NCBI RefSeq assembly: GCF_933775445.1
Contig: NC_065874.1
Span: forward strand, 23,134,501 to 23,198,500
DNA from: Argentina anserina
Lineage: Eukaryota > Streptophyta > Magnoliopsida > Rosales > Rosaceae
Direction: 5' to 3'
Length of the DNA: 64,000 nucleotides
A model generated the notes under the pieces. The model was not told the origin of the DNA. It saw only the letters and a program-made list of their open reading frames with translations, and did no database searches. This document shows, one piece after another, positions 1 through 10,642 of the stretch. The translations under genes and the position numbers were made by a program. How positions within the stretch are numbered: the first letter of the stretch is position 1; each line of letters starts with the position of its first letter.

Positions 1-116
1 CTGCAAGAGGTTAGTAGCATGAAAGAGATTCTATGTCATGTATCTAGTTTGAAGTAGTTATCAATCTTCAAGATACTGGATTTTCTAGGAGCAGAAAAAG
101 AGTACAAAACTCATAC

Positions 117-2066
117 CTGGCTAATAACAAACTTCAGTATGCCAGCTCTCTCCAGAGCAACCAAAGCCATATGAGTCAAGCTTGGTCTTGCACGATGAAA
201 TGGCAATGATGCTTCTGGCAAGGCTTTGCCTTCACGCTGCAGTAGTAAATGGAAATCAGTTTCCCACAAATTCATAGAATATAGTCAACGCATTAGAGGG
301 ATGAACTTGAAAAGGCCAATTTGAACTTTTCTCAAATCATTTGCACTTTTAATGTTCATGCAGTAAGAGTGATGTAACAGAAGTGATTTTTCATATATAT
401 TTTATAGTGGTTATAAACTCTTTTTAATTGCAAACTGACATAAGCAGCCTAATGAGTTTACCCTATGTCGAACACTTGAACCACAGTAGTTAACATATAG
501 GAGAAGCAAAGGAAGATACAGGAGCTCTATGAAAGAAAAGAAACTAGAGTAGATTGTTACTGATTTTGCAGGGATGAAAAATGAAACAGAAACCATTTAA
601 ATCAAAATGTCAAAAGGGTACATTTCTCAAGGATGCCAGGGCGATCATGTTGAACATAAGACCTTCAAAACTCAGATTCAATTCAATGAAAATAGTTTCC
701 TCCAACCAAGAAGCTGCTCTAAGAAAAATATATTTAAGTGTTTAACATAGAACTTCAAGATGGAGAAGGAAAAAACTTAATCCACAATATCAGGGTCCTC
801 ACCTGAAGAGTCCAAATTCCCTTAGGACCTCGAAAATCAGGTATACCGCAAGAAGTTGATATTCCTGCACCTGTAAACACCACTAGATGCTTACTCTGCA
901 AGAATAAAGAAGAATATTGAAGAACTTGACAAAACAGATCATATATTCTTTTCTTAAAAAAAAAAATATAGATAAGAAGCTGATGACAAGGGTAGGTCTA
1001 AACCTTCTGTACAAGTGCCGCAAGCTGTTCAATCTGCAATTGCGGAAACAAAAGACCACAAAAGCAGACAGTGATGTAAGTATAGCAATCATATGTATTC
1101 ATAATATCTTGTGTTAGCATAGTCAACAAACACAGAAAAGATCATAAGAATAAGCAAGCTCAAAAGCGTAACCTATATGCAGTGGAAATTACTAAACACA
1201 TCTCAAGACATCCAAGATTTTGAAATAATCTTCAACAGAATATGTGTCAAAATCGAAGAAAATGTATATTTAAAAAAGAATTTAATAATTCAAGTATAAC
1301 AATCTTCCAAATTGCTTAACCAAAGTAAATTAACTGAGGGATATATTCAGGACTCTTGAATTCTTAATGACATATGCATATCCTCATTCCTCAACAATGC
1401 AACCACAGAAATACACACACAAGAGAGAGTTTCAGATTCAACATCAGATTGCATCGAAACTCCGATTGGACAGAATAAACTTATGAACCACATTGCATTA
1501 AAATCCATATATTTAATCAAATGAACCAGATATTTGGGATTTCTAGTAACCATGTGAACAAACCCTACAAGGGTTAAGAACCAGTTGATTAATCATAGAG
1601 AAGAAAGACAAAGATTGTGACTTTGTCTGACTCCATTCAAATACGTGGACTACGTCCCATCTAAACATGTCAAATTACAGCTTTATATACCAAATACATA
1701 AGTATTTAACAAGGGCAAAGGTATTGGAGCAATGCCCAAACCCAGATAGCAGATCTTAATAAGCATACAAATATATCAAAAACAAGTATGTTCAACATTC
1801 AACTAAAGCTAGAATTGGCCCAATTTATGCAGAAAACCTAAGAACCATCAATGGGTATCAAGATTCCAGAAGGTCAACAAAGTTCACAAACATTAAGAAA
1901 AGAAAACATTGCTGGAAAAAGAGAGAGAGAGAGAGAGAGACAGAGAGAGGGAAAGGGAACACGAAACCTTTTGCTGCAAAACGTCAGGTGTGTCGAAATG
2001 TTCAGACATTCCGACGCTGCCGACATCTTCAATGTAGGAAAGCTTCTCTGCATAACCCAAGGACAT
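117..2066 (-). CDS. SRT1: SRT1/SIRT6-type NAD-dependent protein deacetylase, 5' part (exons 1-4; continues beyond left edge)
   Basis: Class IV (SIRT6-like) sirtuin; in plants a nuclear NAD-dependent histone/protein deacetylase that releases nicotinamide and O-acetyl-ADP-ribose. Coding exons on the minus strand: 1968-2066 (33 aa, starts [16 protein letters not shown]), 1004-1033 (10 aa, [10 protein letters not shown]), 803-895 (31 aa) and 117-236 (40 aa), all with GT-AG introns in phase 0. Exon 3 carries the NAD-binding signature [17 protein letters not shown] and KGIW; exon 4 ends LKFVISQ, just before the expected NVD motif. Positions 1-9, read on the minus strand, end in CTCTTGCAG, an acceptor site, so exon 5 starts just outside the window. 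The 114 residues match remembered Arabidopsis SRT1 closely in sequence and exon breaks. The missing part should hold the catalytic His and the zinc-binding cysteines. The start was chosen by family conservation. Identity is near certain; the exact ends of short exon 2 are slightly less so. Confidence 0.95.
1919..1950. repeat. (GA)n microsatellite in intron 1 of the sirtuin gene
   Basis: Run of GA dinucleotides interrupted once by a C, inside the 934-bp first intron about 20 bp from the donor site. On the gene's strand it reads (TC)n, the pyrimidine-rich type common near plant 5' ends. Confidence 0.9.
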
Positions 2067-2159
2067 GGCTGAATTGGGTACTTTCTTCTCTGGAGAAACA
2101 CTGTGCGTCTTTGGAGTAAGAACACGAATAAGGGAGAGTGGTGAGTTTATGGCTCCTAA

Positions 2160-2870
2160 CGTGTTCTGTTTCTTTTCTTTGTTCCCTCTCTGTTGCTCAG
2201 AGTTTATGACTCCTTTTAGGAGACTCCACAGCTAAAATAAATAAGTAATTTTTATTTTTATTTTGAAGGGCAAACATTCCCAAACAACCATTGTGCCAAA
2301 TTCAGTTTACTCTTTTCTCAAAAAAAAAAAAACAAAAAATTTCAGATTACTCTTAGTTAAGTTTGTAGTCAAGCTTTATTTTATTTAATTTTTGTCATAA
2401 ACTTTGTAGTAATATTTGTACATATGTTTCACCTCGATGAACACGATACGAGTATAGAACCATCTCCAAAAGTATAGCCGATTTGAAATTTCTTAAGAAT
2501 TTGTTAAATTTTTAGGTAAATTAGAGGTCCAGCAGAATTGTTAAATTCAATATAGGCTAAATTGAGTTGCTAAATTTGTCAACATTGCTGAAGAAATAAC
2601 TAAAGATGAGTTTCCCATATTACCGGTGAATTCTACCCGTTTCGATCAATTATATCCAGCTTTCTACTTCAACTCAAGATGTTGCATAGCAGCAACCATT
2701 CTTTTGTTGTTCTTGAAACATGAAACATCATTAGATTAGCTTGAGTGGGTTTAACTTTGTTGACAGTCCTCAGCCTGCTAAACTATATATAAGGATATTA
2801 ATTGTAATTATTCATAGTAAGAACATTCCCACAATACATTGGTTAATGGCACTGGTCTTATTTCTCGGAG
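2160..2870. other. Intergenic region upstream of the sirtuin gene
   Basis: AT-rich sequence with short A and T runs and no convincing reading frame. It should contain the promoter of the minus-strand sirtuin gene. No clear TATA box or recognisable repeat ends were seen. Confidence 0.5.
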
Positions 2871-2874
2871 TTGC

Positions 2875-3566
2875 TCACAGCAGAAAGCAACCAACCGTTT
2901 CAGGTCGGGGAAGAGTGGACGGGTTTGTATGGTATTTAAAGCTGCGAAGAGGCATGAATTTGAGTGATAAACAATTTTTCTTATCCTTGTCGACCTTAGT
3001 AATATCAACTTCAAATTGAAATAGTTTGACAGCACCGTATGCCTTATGAGAAACCAACTCATTATAAGCAGGAGCGTCTTCCTCAGGGAGATCGGTTTCG
3101 GCCACAACTAGGCAGGCTTTATGGCAACTCTGTCATCCTCGGATCACCGAATTTTTTTTTTTTTATGGTTTCTTGGTTTTCAATTAAGGACATAAGATAT
3201 ACCAATAGACACCAAGGTTGATATATAACTGATGGCAATCATAATTTTCGTGTCATCGCGACCCTGCAGGTCCACGACTAAATCTTTGTTACGAAAGGGA
3301 AAAGGGCCACCCCCGCACATAGTAGGGACTCGTCTCCATTCTCTGTTGGGATGGGCAACGTCGAAACAGAACACCGGACATTGTCGTCGATCGTGGCAGG
3401 CAAAGATCTCTGTGCCGGCGTTGCATAAGAGAAGTTGCCGTCTGCATGATATTATATGGTCTCCATAAGCAGTGATAGAGTATGTGTAATGATCAGTCTG
3501 ACTGAGAATAATGATATTACTACACTCATATTTAGGATTTGAAAGCAAAAATAATGAAGAAGACAA
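2875..3566 (-). pseudogene. Broken gene remnant, possibly a kelch/beta-propeller-type plant protein
   Basis: Two minus-strand reading frames lie end to end and look like parts of one protein. The first (3566-3180) contains VFCFDVAHPNREWRRVPTM and GGGPFPFRNKDLVVDL, phrases like those of plant F-box-associated or kelch beta-propeller proteins. The second (about 3130-2875) contains LVVAETDLPEED and ends ETVGCFLL before TGA, as a C-terminus would. They are separated by a stop, a change of frame and a 12-base T run near 3150-3162, so the gene is not intact. The family was not identified with confidence. An alternative is a two-exon gene whose intron I could not define. It lies between the sirtuin and the Nudix gene. 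Confidence 0.35.
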
Positions 3567-3910
3567 TACTATTATTTCTGACGATATATCGCAAACTCAG
3601 ACGTCGACGGAGTTCAGAATTCCATTATTGGGTCTGTCTTCGAACTCATCACCCCCGTACGTACAATGTGAACCCTACAGTTTTAAAGAGCCGTATACAA
3701 ACACAAACCAATCATGCATGGAGGGCAGTCTGGTAATCTCAAAGCTCCAACTAGTGGTCGCGAACCGTTAACGCGCACGGCACACCCCTTAACAGTAAGC
3801 CCTCCCCCATCCATCTTCCTCCACGTATGCTACAAATCCGGGGCGACTTTTCGCCGCGGGGCCAATCTGCCGTCTGAAGATCTCCCATTGGTCATTTCAG
3901 TCCGTGGGCA

Positions 3911-3918
3911 TGACGTCA
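3911..3918. promoter_or_regulatory. TGACGTCA palindrome, bZIP/TGA-factor type site
   Basis: Perfect 8-bp palindrome TGACGTCA, the core recognised by plant bZIP factors of the TGA class. It lies 21 bp before a TATA-like box and about 275 bp before the Nudix start codon, a plausible place in a promoter. Function is inferred only. Confidence 0.5.
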
Positions 3919-3938
3919 CCTTGCTTGTCGTAACAGAA

Positions 3939-3946
3939 TATAAATA
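3939..3946 (+). promoter_or_regulatory. TATA-like box of the Nudix gene
   Basis: TATAAATA about 245 bp upstream of the ATG at 4192. This would place the transcription start near 3970 and give a 5' leader of roughly 220 nt. No other TATA-like sequence sits closer in a suitable place. Confidence 0.45.
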
Positions 3947-4191
3947 TCCACACAACCTTGACAACAGGAAACGTACTCATTTGAGCTCAAATGAAAGACC
4001 TGTATTATTGAACCCAGAAAGCTCGAAGTTTATTCCGGCACGTTATATCATTCTTACGTCCTTGATGATATTTGGTTTATGCTATTGAAATCTTTCTTAT
4101 TTATGCTTTCTCTTGAATCTGAGGCCAGGCTTTAATTTTTTGATGGGTTCGTTTCAGGTTCGGTTGTGTTTGGGGCTTGGGACTTGGGAGA

Positions 4192-7100
4192 ATGTCGTTT
4201 CCGGTAAATTTATCGGAGCCGGCCAGTGAAAATGGAACCGTGCATGTTGATATACTTCTTGCTGCGAATGATGACCATGGAGGTGTTATTGTGGATGTGA
4301 AGGACGTTATGGAGCCACAGGCTTTTCTTACTCTGCTAAGAGCCTCAATCGCACAGTGGAGGCAACAGGTGCTACTTTGTTTTATATATGAACTTGTTCC
4401 GGTTAGTAAATGTTTGGTTTAATCGTTTGATTGCATGTTTGACTATTTCGATGCTCGTCTTGTTCTTGTGAACTATGGTAATTCAATTAGCTTACCTACT
4501 TGGTTACTGGTTAGTGATTTTTTGACTTTCTGCAATAGTAGTTTTGACACTTTTTAAGTAGTGGTACTTGTTATTGTCTACGAGTGGTTTACGTTTTTGG
4601 TCTATCTATGAGTGGTTTTCAGTTGCTGATGCAATATCATGATTTTAGGCATGTATGGTGATTATTTTGTAGGATTTCTCTTGGGATTGACCTTCTAGCT
4701 CTAGCTATATAATGGATTTATAGAGATATTTCTTCAGCTTTGATCGAAATATATAGATATCAATTGCCAGTACTACAGAATCATGATTTAGGGAAACAAC
4801 AAGTTAGATCTCGCTAGCTAGGATATATATGGGTTATAGAGGTATTAATGCTCCCTTGTTGTTTCCCTCCATTCTTTCTTCTTTTCACTTCTCTGTCTAT
4901 GCACTTAAGTATAACTTAAATCTAAAGCTAGTCCCGCATTCATTTAGTATGCGTCAGACGTCGATTCAAATATACGCTGCTGCTATTCATTTCCGCGAAC
5001 TCTTGAGGGTCCAAAGTTTGAGTTATCATATGTTTAGATTTGAGTTATTCTACAAATTTCCAAATCCCGTCCATACCTCAAGAGTCAAGACTATGTATAG
5101 TCAAAGGTGGCTATGTTGGTGTTTCTAGAGTTAAATAACATAGCCAGAGCACCAAATGGAAAAGAAACTCACAATAAGCTCAACATCACCATTGTGATGT
5201 CCCGTCCCAAGTGAAGCACTGCATTGAAACTGATAACTAACATGAGTATTTACCTATGTTTTCAATGCGATTAGAGGCAGAGAGCAGTGATCAACAAGTT
5301 CCCCATTGACCTTGCTGCCAGAACACGTTTTATTGTAGGCTAATTGTTGATTGTCTGTTTAAGCTATCACCACTATGCTCCTTTTTTTCATCCGATCATT
5401 GAAAGAGCCTATTATGAACCTACCTAAGCTATTCTAAACAAAAGCTGGATGTGCCTACTAAATAACTTGAGCTGTCGGAGTACTTGTAAACATATACATA
5501 TTATCGGAAAAAAAAAACACATTTATCCTTGTTCTTTAAGTAAGTTAAATGTAGTTGGTTAGTTGTTATCTGTAATGAGCCAAAATTAATCAGATGGGGT
5601 AAGGACCTGACTAAAATATCCCATGTTCACACCATCACAAGGTTTAATGAAAAACAATTTTTCACAGCAGAGTTGTATGATGTAGGCAACAAGCAAGAAA
5701 TAAGATTATCAACAATACTGTCAATACAATACATATAATAAGGAAACTGTTGAGTATAGTGAAACACAAGAAAATGCCTTGAGCCTGTGAAGGAAGAAGT
5801 CATATATATGTTTTTGATTGTTCCTAAATCCTGATGAATCCAATTCTATTTCTGAAATTAAATTGTTGTTTTTTCTAGTTGCTATTTCTACTACTAGAGT
5901 AAAACAGGCATAATTTCAAAGATACAAATGCTCATATATACTGCAGTATTCCAAAAGTCTAGAATACAGTATGAAAACCAGGGAAGAATAACTGCAAAGT
6001 AAGAAAGATTGATATCTGCGGTTTGATCGGGCAAGTTCATTCAATCTGGAATGTTGATTTTAGTTGATTTTGAATAAGCTTTTTCTAATGAACTCAAATG
6101 CAGATGTTTGACACCTCTATATATTACGATAACCTCATGTTTTTCCGCTTTTTGTTCTTTTTATCTATCTGTCTATTCCTGTGAGCTATTTATCAGACAA
6201 TAGGAATCAATGGTCTACCCTGACATGTTCGATAGATAAATGATGGTTTGTAACATAATTTCGAACAATGGTAGGTTACTCATAAGTCAATATGAATTTG
6301 TCATGTGAGAGGACAATTGCTATGAATGACTTTCTTCACAAATTATCTTTCATCTATAGGGAAAGTGTGCATTCTATATTGTTTGCCAAATACTGTATAT
6401 ATCTACTGTTGTGTATAGGTACATCAGTACATGTTTCTGAGGGCACATGATCAATGGCATCTGTGTTTATTTCAATTCTTTTGTAAAAAAAATTTCTCTC
6501 TCTTCTATCAATTAATTTTTTTTCATATACTTCATGCAGGGAAAGAAGGGAGTTTGGATAAAGTTGCCCATTGAACTTGTAAATCTTGTTGAAACGGTAG
6601 TGAAGGTAATAAGTCTGTGATGTTATTTATTTGTGGCATAACTGCTTCCATGCTAGTTTTGGTAATTTCAACCTACCAGGTGGATTCTGATTTGTGAGTC
6701 TACAAATTCTATGTTGCATGAGCACTCTGTCTGATCTTCCTCATATTATTCGGGTATCGATCTACTAACTATTTGAGAAATACTATCATTGTTTAGATCT
6801 CAGAATATAATAATGTTCTTAGATCTTTGACTCCTAGGTTTCAGGTTCATTTTGTAATTGTTAACCCCGGAAATTGCATTTTAGTGTCTAGTTTAATCAA
6901 AAGCTAACACAATCTAGAGACTGTAATGGTCCTTGAACTAATACACTATACATTTCTATAAGACTGTAACCATGGACTTTAACCTGCAGAAGTCCTAAAT
7001 TCGACATCAGAATGAATTCCTATTATCTTTCAAAGTCTTGTATGTGGGAGTTAATGTAGAGTGAACGCACACAACTCAGTGATTGCTTTACGTCATGTTC

Positions 7101-7361
7101 TGTTCATTGATCTTGATGACTATTTGCTCGGCTTACATCTATTAAGTTGATGACAGGAAGGGTTTCGCTACCACCATGCCGAGCCACATTACCTCATGCT
7201 TGTCTATTGGATTCCTCAAACCACTGATACTATACCTGCAAATGCTTCACACCGAGTTGGTGTTGGTGCTATTATTTTAAATGATAAAAGCGAGGTACTC
7301 TCTCATCTTTTGAATGATAAAAAAAAAACACTAGGTGCTACCGTTTGAATGGCAATTGAAA

Positions 7362-7409
<48 letters not shown>

Positions 7410-9559
7410 GTTCGATTGCAATATTCTGCCTGTTCTAATTCAGTCCATGTGCATACTGTATGTAGGTCTTTCATTTTCTGCGTCATTGTCATCTTCATCT
7501 TTTGTTGGTTTTGAAATAGATTTCTTCTACATAGATTCTTGTAGTCCAGGAAAAGAGTGGCAGATTAAAAGGAACAGGTGTGTGGAAAATCCCTACTGGA
7601 ATAGTTGATGAGGTATATACCTGAACTAAGTAAGCAGTGTCTTATAAGGAGTGCAATTATTCCTATTCGCCGCTTACTTCCACCACTCACCTTTCATGTG
7701 TGCGACAAATATGTATTATCCTGTATCACATTTACTAATCATCCTAATCAAGATAGAGGTATAAAGAACTAGCAAATAACTCACATATAGGTTCACCTTC
7801 TGCTGATAGAACACAGTTGGTGTTTGTGAAAGAAATTAAAATGGTGGAAGGAGATGAGTGGATGGGTATCATATTATTTGTGGGCAGTGGAAGAGTGTTT
7901 AGTGGATGGATGATTGAATTAGTTCTTTTCTTTGGTCTGAGTTAGTTCACAGGGGGCTATATGGAATAATCGAAAAGAGCATTTTCGGTTTCTTGAGACG
8001 TAGTGAGAGGGAGAAATATGAGAAAGGATAGGAAAAACAGCACTCTCAAGTATTTGTAAACTGTTATGGTTGTTATGGCCTGACATTAAACAAGCTACTC
8101 AATTACAGGGGGAGGATATTACTGTGGCAGTTGTAAGAGAAGTCAAAGAAGAAACAGGAGTAAGTTATCAAAGTCTGTTTATCTTTGTAATATTTACTCC
8201 CTGTAGTTTATGAAACCAACTTGATGAACTCTGCTGGTATGCACTGCTTCAGATTGATGCAGAGTTTCAAGAGGTATTAGCATTCAGGTACAAGTTTTCA
8301 GAATCTTAAATTCATGCATTTTTATTTTAAATTTAATGTAATGTTATTTTCAATCAAATCAACTGTAGATGGTAAAATTAAATCGTATGTGCCAACCAAG
8401 AGTCACAAAACATAATCTGGATGGAAACAATTCTGGTATCCTTAAATAGTAAACCGATTTCTTTGACTATTTAATCAATATCAGGGATGTGACTGAAAGA
8501 TGAATTTAGCAAAACCATCATCATATAACGTGATTTTGTCATCTGGTTGAGTTATTTGATATAACTTGTCTGCAACTGAAATCATACCCTCACGTAAACT
8601 TGTTCTTGTTCTCAAGAGCCCACGCCAGTGCCAGTGGGCAAAGCTTGGTTGCTGGTCATATCTTGTTGACGCCTAGGTGTTGTTGGGCTTTCAGTTATTG
8701 AAATTTTTGCTGCAGAATAATAAAAAATGAGAGAATTCAATCTTTGCTTAAACTAGCTTAATTAGCGGCATATATTCATCTCTACTGAGTGAACAGAACC
8801 CTCTACTCTATAATATGCAGATGGTTATTTTGCTCCCATTACATGTCTGACGCTTCTCCTTTAAACACATACCTAAAGCCCTTTAAATCGCATAATTAAT
8901 TGCACATCTTCTTCCCTGCTATCTTTTTTGGCTCCAAGGGCTTCGCTTCTCATTAGTGTTGATTGATAGAACTTTCATAGTTTTTCTTCTACCTTCAGAT
9001 GTAAACCATGGTGTGGATTCTAATCCTACGTATTTTCCTGTTCCCTAAATATATATAGGCAAGCACACAAAACATTTTTTGAGAAGTCGGATCTATTTTT
9101 TGTGTGCATGTTGCGTCCTCTATCATTTGACATCCAATTGCAAGACCTGGAGATTGAGGCAGCCAAGGTAAACTTTTCGTGGGAAATTCGTTTTGAAAAG
9201 ATATATATTTTTATGTAATTCTGAAATCAAGTTATAAGAACAGATTGTCCAAACTTAAATGATCTCATATATATTTTATAGTGAACAGAGAAATTGTATA
9301 AGAAAATTGACCATAACTTATGGCATTGTTCTTTTTTTGTTTCATGCAGTGGATATCACTCGAGGAATTCGCAGCTCAACCTGTCACCCAGAAACATGGG
9401 CTGTTCAAGTGTATCCATGAGCTTTGCTTGGCAAAAGTAAAGGGGAACTATGCTGGATTTTCTCCACTGTCTATAGAATCATTTTTTGACAAACAGTTGA
9501 GTTACTTTTATTCAAATAGGCAGAATATGCAGAGGCTAACTTCTTCAGTTCAGTCCTAG
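4192..9559 (+). CDS. Nudix hydrolase, NUDT2/6/7/10-type ADP-ribose/NADH pyrophosphatase
   Basis: Exons: 4192-4368, 6540-6605, 7157-7294, 7535-7612, 8109-8159, 8253-8287, 9059-9167 and 9350-9559. They give 287 aa with every junction in frame. The N-terminal domain (residues 1-127) contains GKKGVWIKLP, EGFRYHHAEPHYLMLVYWIP and ANASHRVGVGA, typical of the plant NUDT2/6/7/10 group. The Nudix box follows (about residues 145-170, across exons 4-6): G-x5-E-x7-REV-x-EE-x-GI, with the RE and EE metal-binding residues intact. LAFRQAHKTFFEKSDLFFVC and a C-terminal region rich in W, E and F complete the usual length. Enzymes of this group hydrolyse ADP-ribose and/or NADH to AMP or NMNH and tune redox and immune signalling in the cytosol. 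ATG 4192 was preferred to an in-frame TTG upstream. The first intron is long (2.2 kb). Which paralogue it is cannot be told here, so no symbol is given. Confidence 0.95.
7366..7407. repeat. (CT)n microsatellite in Nudix intron 3
   Basis: About 21 uninterrupted CT dinucleotides, in the 240-bp intron between exons 3 and 4. Confidence 0.95.
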
Positions 9560-9710
9560 TTCATATATCATTTGTTCTACAACTCTACATTTTTTTGTAA
9601 TATTAAGGTGCCCATCCTTCTTCGTTGCTCCAAATGTGATTTCTAACCTCAGGTTTCTTGTTACCTGTGTAACACAATATATAGCCAATAAGAAACAGTA
9701 AGGATATATA

Positions 9711-9874
9711 GAGTTTCTTCTTCATTATGATTAGTTCAGAACTTGATATTTACCTTAAAACTTGTTTTTTCTTTTTCCCCATAAATGAAAGAGAGTTTCT
9801 TCTCCATTATGATTAGTTCAGAACTTGACATCTACCTTAAAACTTGTTTTTGCTTTTTCCACATGAATGAAAGA
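9711..9874. repeat. 82-bp tandem duplication downstream of the Nudix gene
   Basis: Two copies of an 82-bp unit, 9711-9792 and 9793-9874. Both begin GAGTTTCTTCT and contain ATTATGATTAGTTCAGAAC, with a handful of substitutions between them. It lies 150 bp after the stop codon, possibly in the 3' UTR or just beyond it. Confidence 0.85.
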
Positions 9875-10158
9875 GGATTAAAAACAAAAACCTGTAGCAC
9901 AGCCACAACCCGGCTGGTCCATCCAAGGAGAAAATGATTAGAAGCACTCATGGGATTACAATTTGCCCAAGAAAAAATCAGCATTATGGCCTTCCTAGGC
10001 AACTTGTTGGGAAAATGAATTTTTTCTATTTATACAAAAGAAAGTATATATTAGATACAAAAACTTTACGACAACCAGCTCGTACAATGTCAAATAATAA
10101 AACATTACAAGCCTCATTCGGAACCCTATTCAACTAATTAAAAAAATTTGCGTCCAAC

Positions 10159-10525
10159 CTAGTATGTTTGTGTGTCCGAACGCTAGTTTATTTGCACGTT
10201 TGAGGAATTGAAATACATGATCTTAACCATTCAAAACTCTAGCTTATCAATAAAGATCATTGTTGTAAAAGATCAATGTAAATAAAACTCCTTTGTTCGG
10301 TCAATTATATCAAACAAATGAACAATCATGGTGAAAGTTAATAGTCTTATAATTAGCCGTCAATTTGTTTGACGCAATTGACTGAGCAAACGATTTTTGT
10401 TTACATTGATCTTTTATAGTAATGATTTTTAATGATAAGCTAAAGTTTTGAACAGTTAAGATCATTTATTTCAATTCCTCAAGTGTGCAAATGAACGAGA
10501 GTTCAAACACACACATACTTACTAG
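10159..10525. mobile_element. Foldback MITE (about 367 bp, inverted arms of about 165 bp)
   Basis: The two halves are inverted copies. The left arm runs from CTAGTATGTTTGTGTGT through GAGGAATTGAAAT and AAAGATCAATGTAAA; the right arm is its reverse complement with scattered substitutions and ends ACACATACTTACTAG. The arms meet around 10320-10360. No coding capacity. No clear target-site duplication was found, so the superfamily is left open. Confidence 0.8.
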
Positions 10526-10642
10526 CATGGACCCAAGTTTTTTCCTGTTAAGTTGTACATCCAGATTCCCTATAAACAGTGTTATAAAAAACGGTCTAGG
10601 AGGCCGCCTAGGCGTCAGGAGGTCACCCACCGCCACGCTTTT

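Noticed and set aside
3714..4088. 124-codon frame just upstream of the Nudix gene
   Set aside because: No family resemblance. It overlaps the proposed promoter and leader and has atypical composition for a gene.
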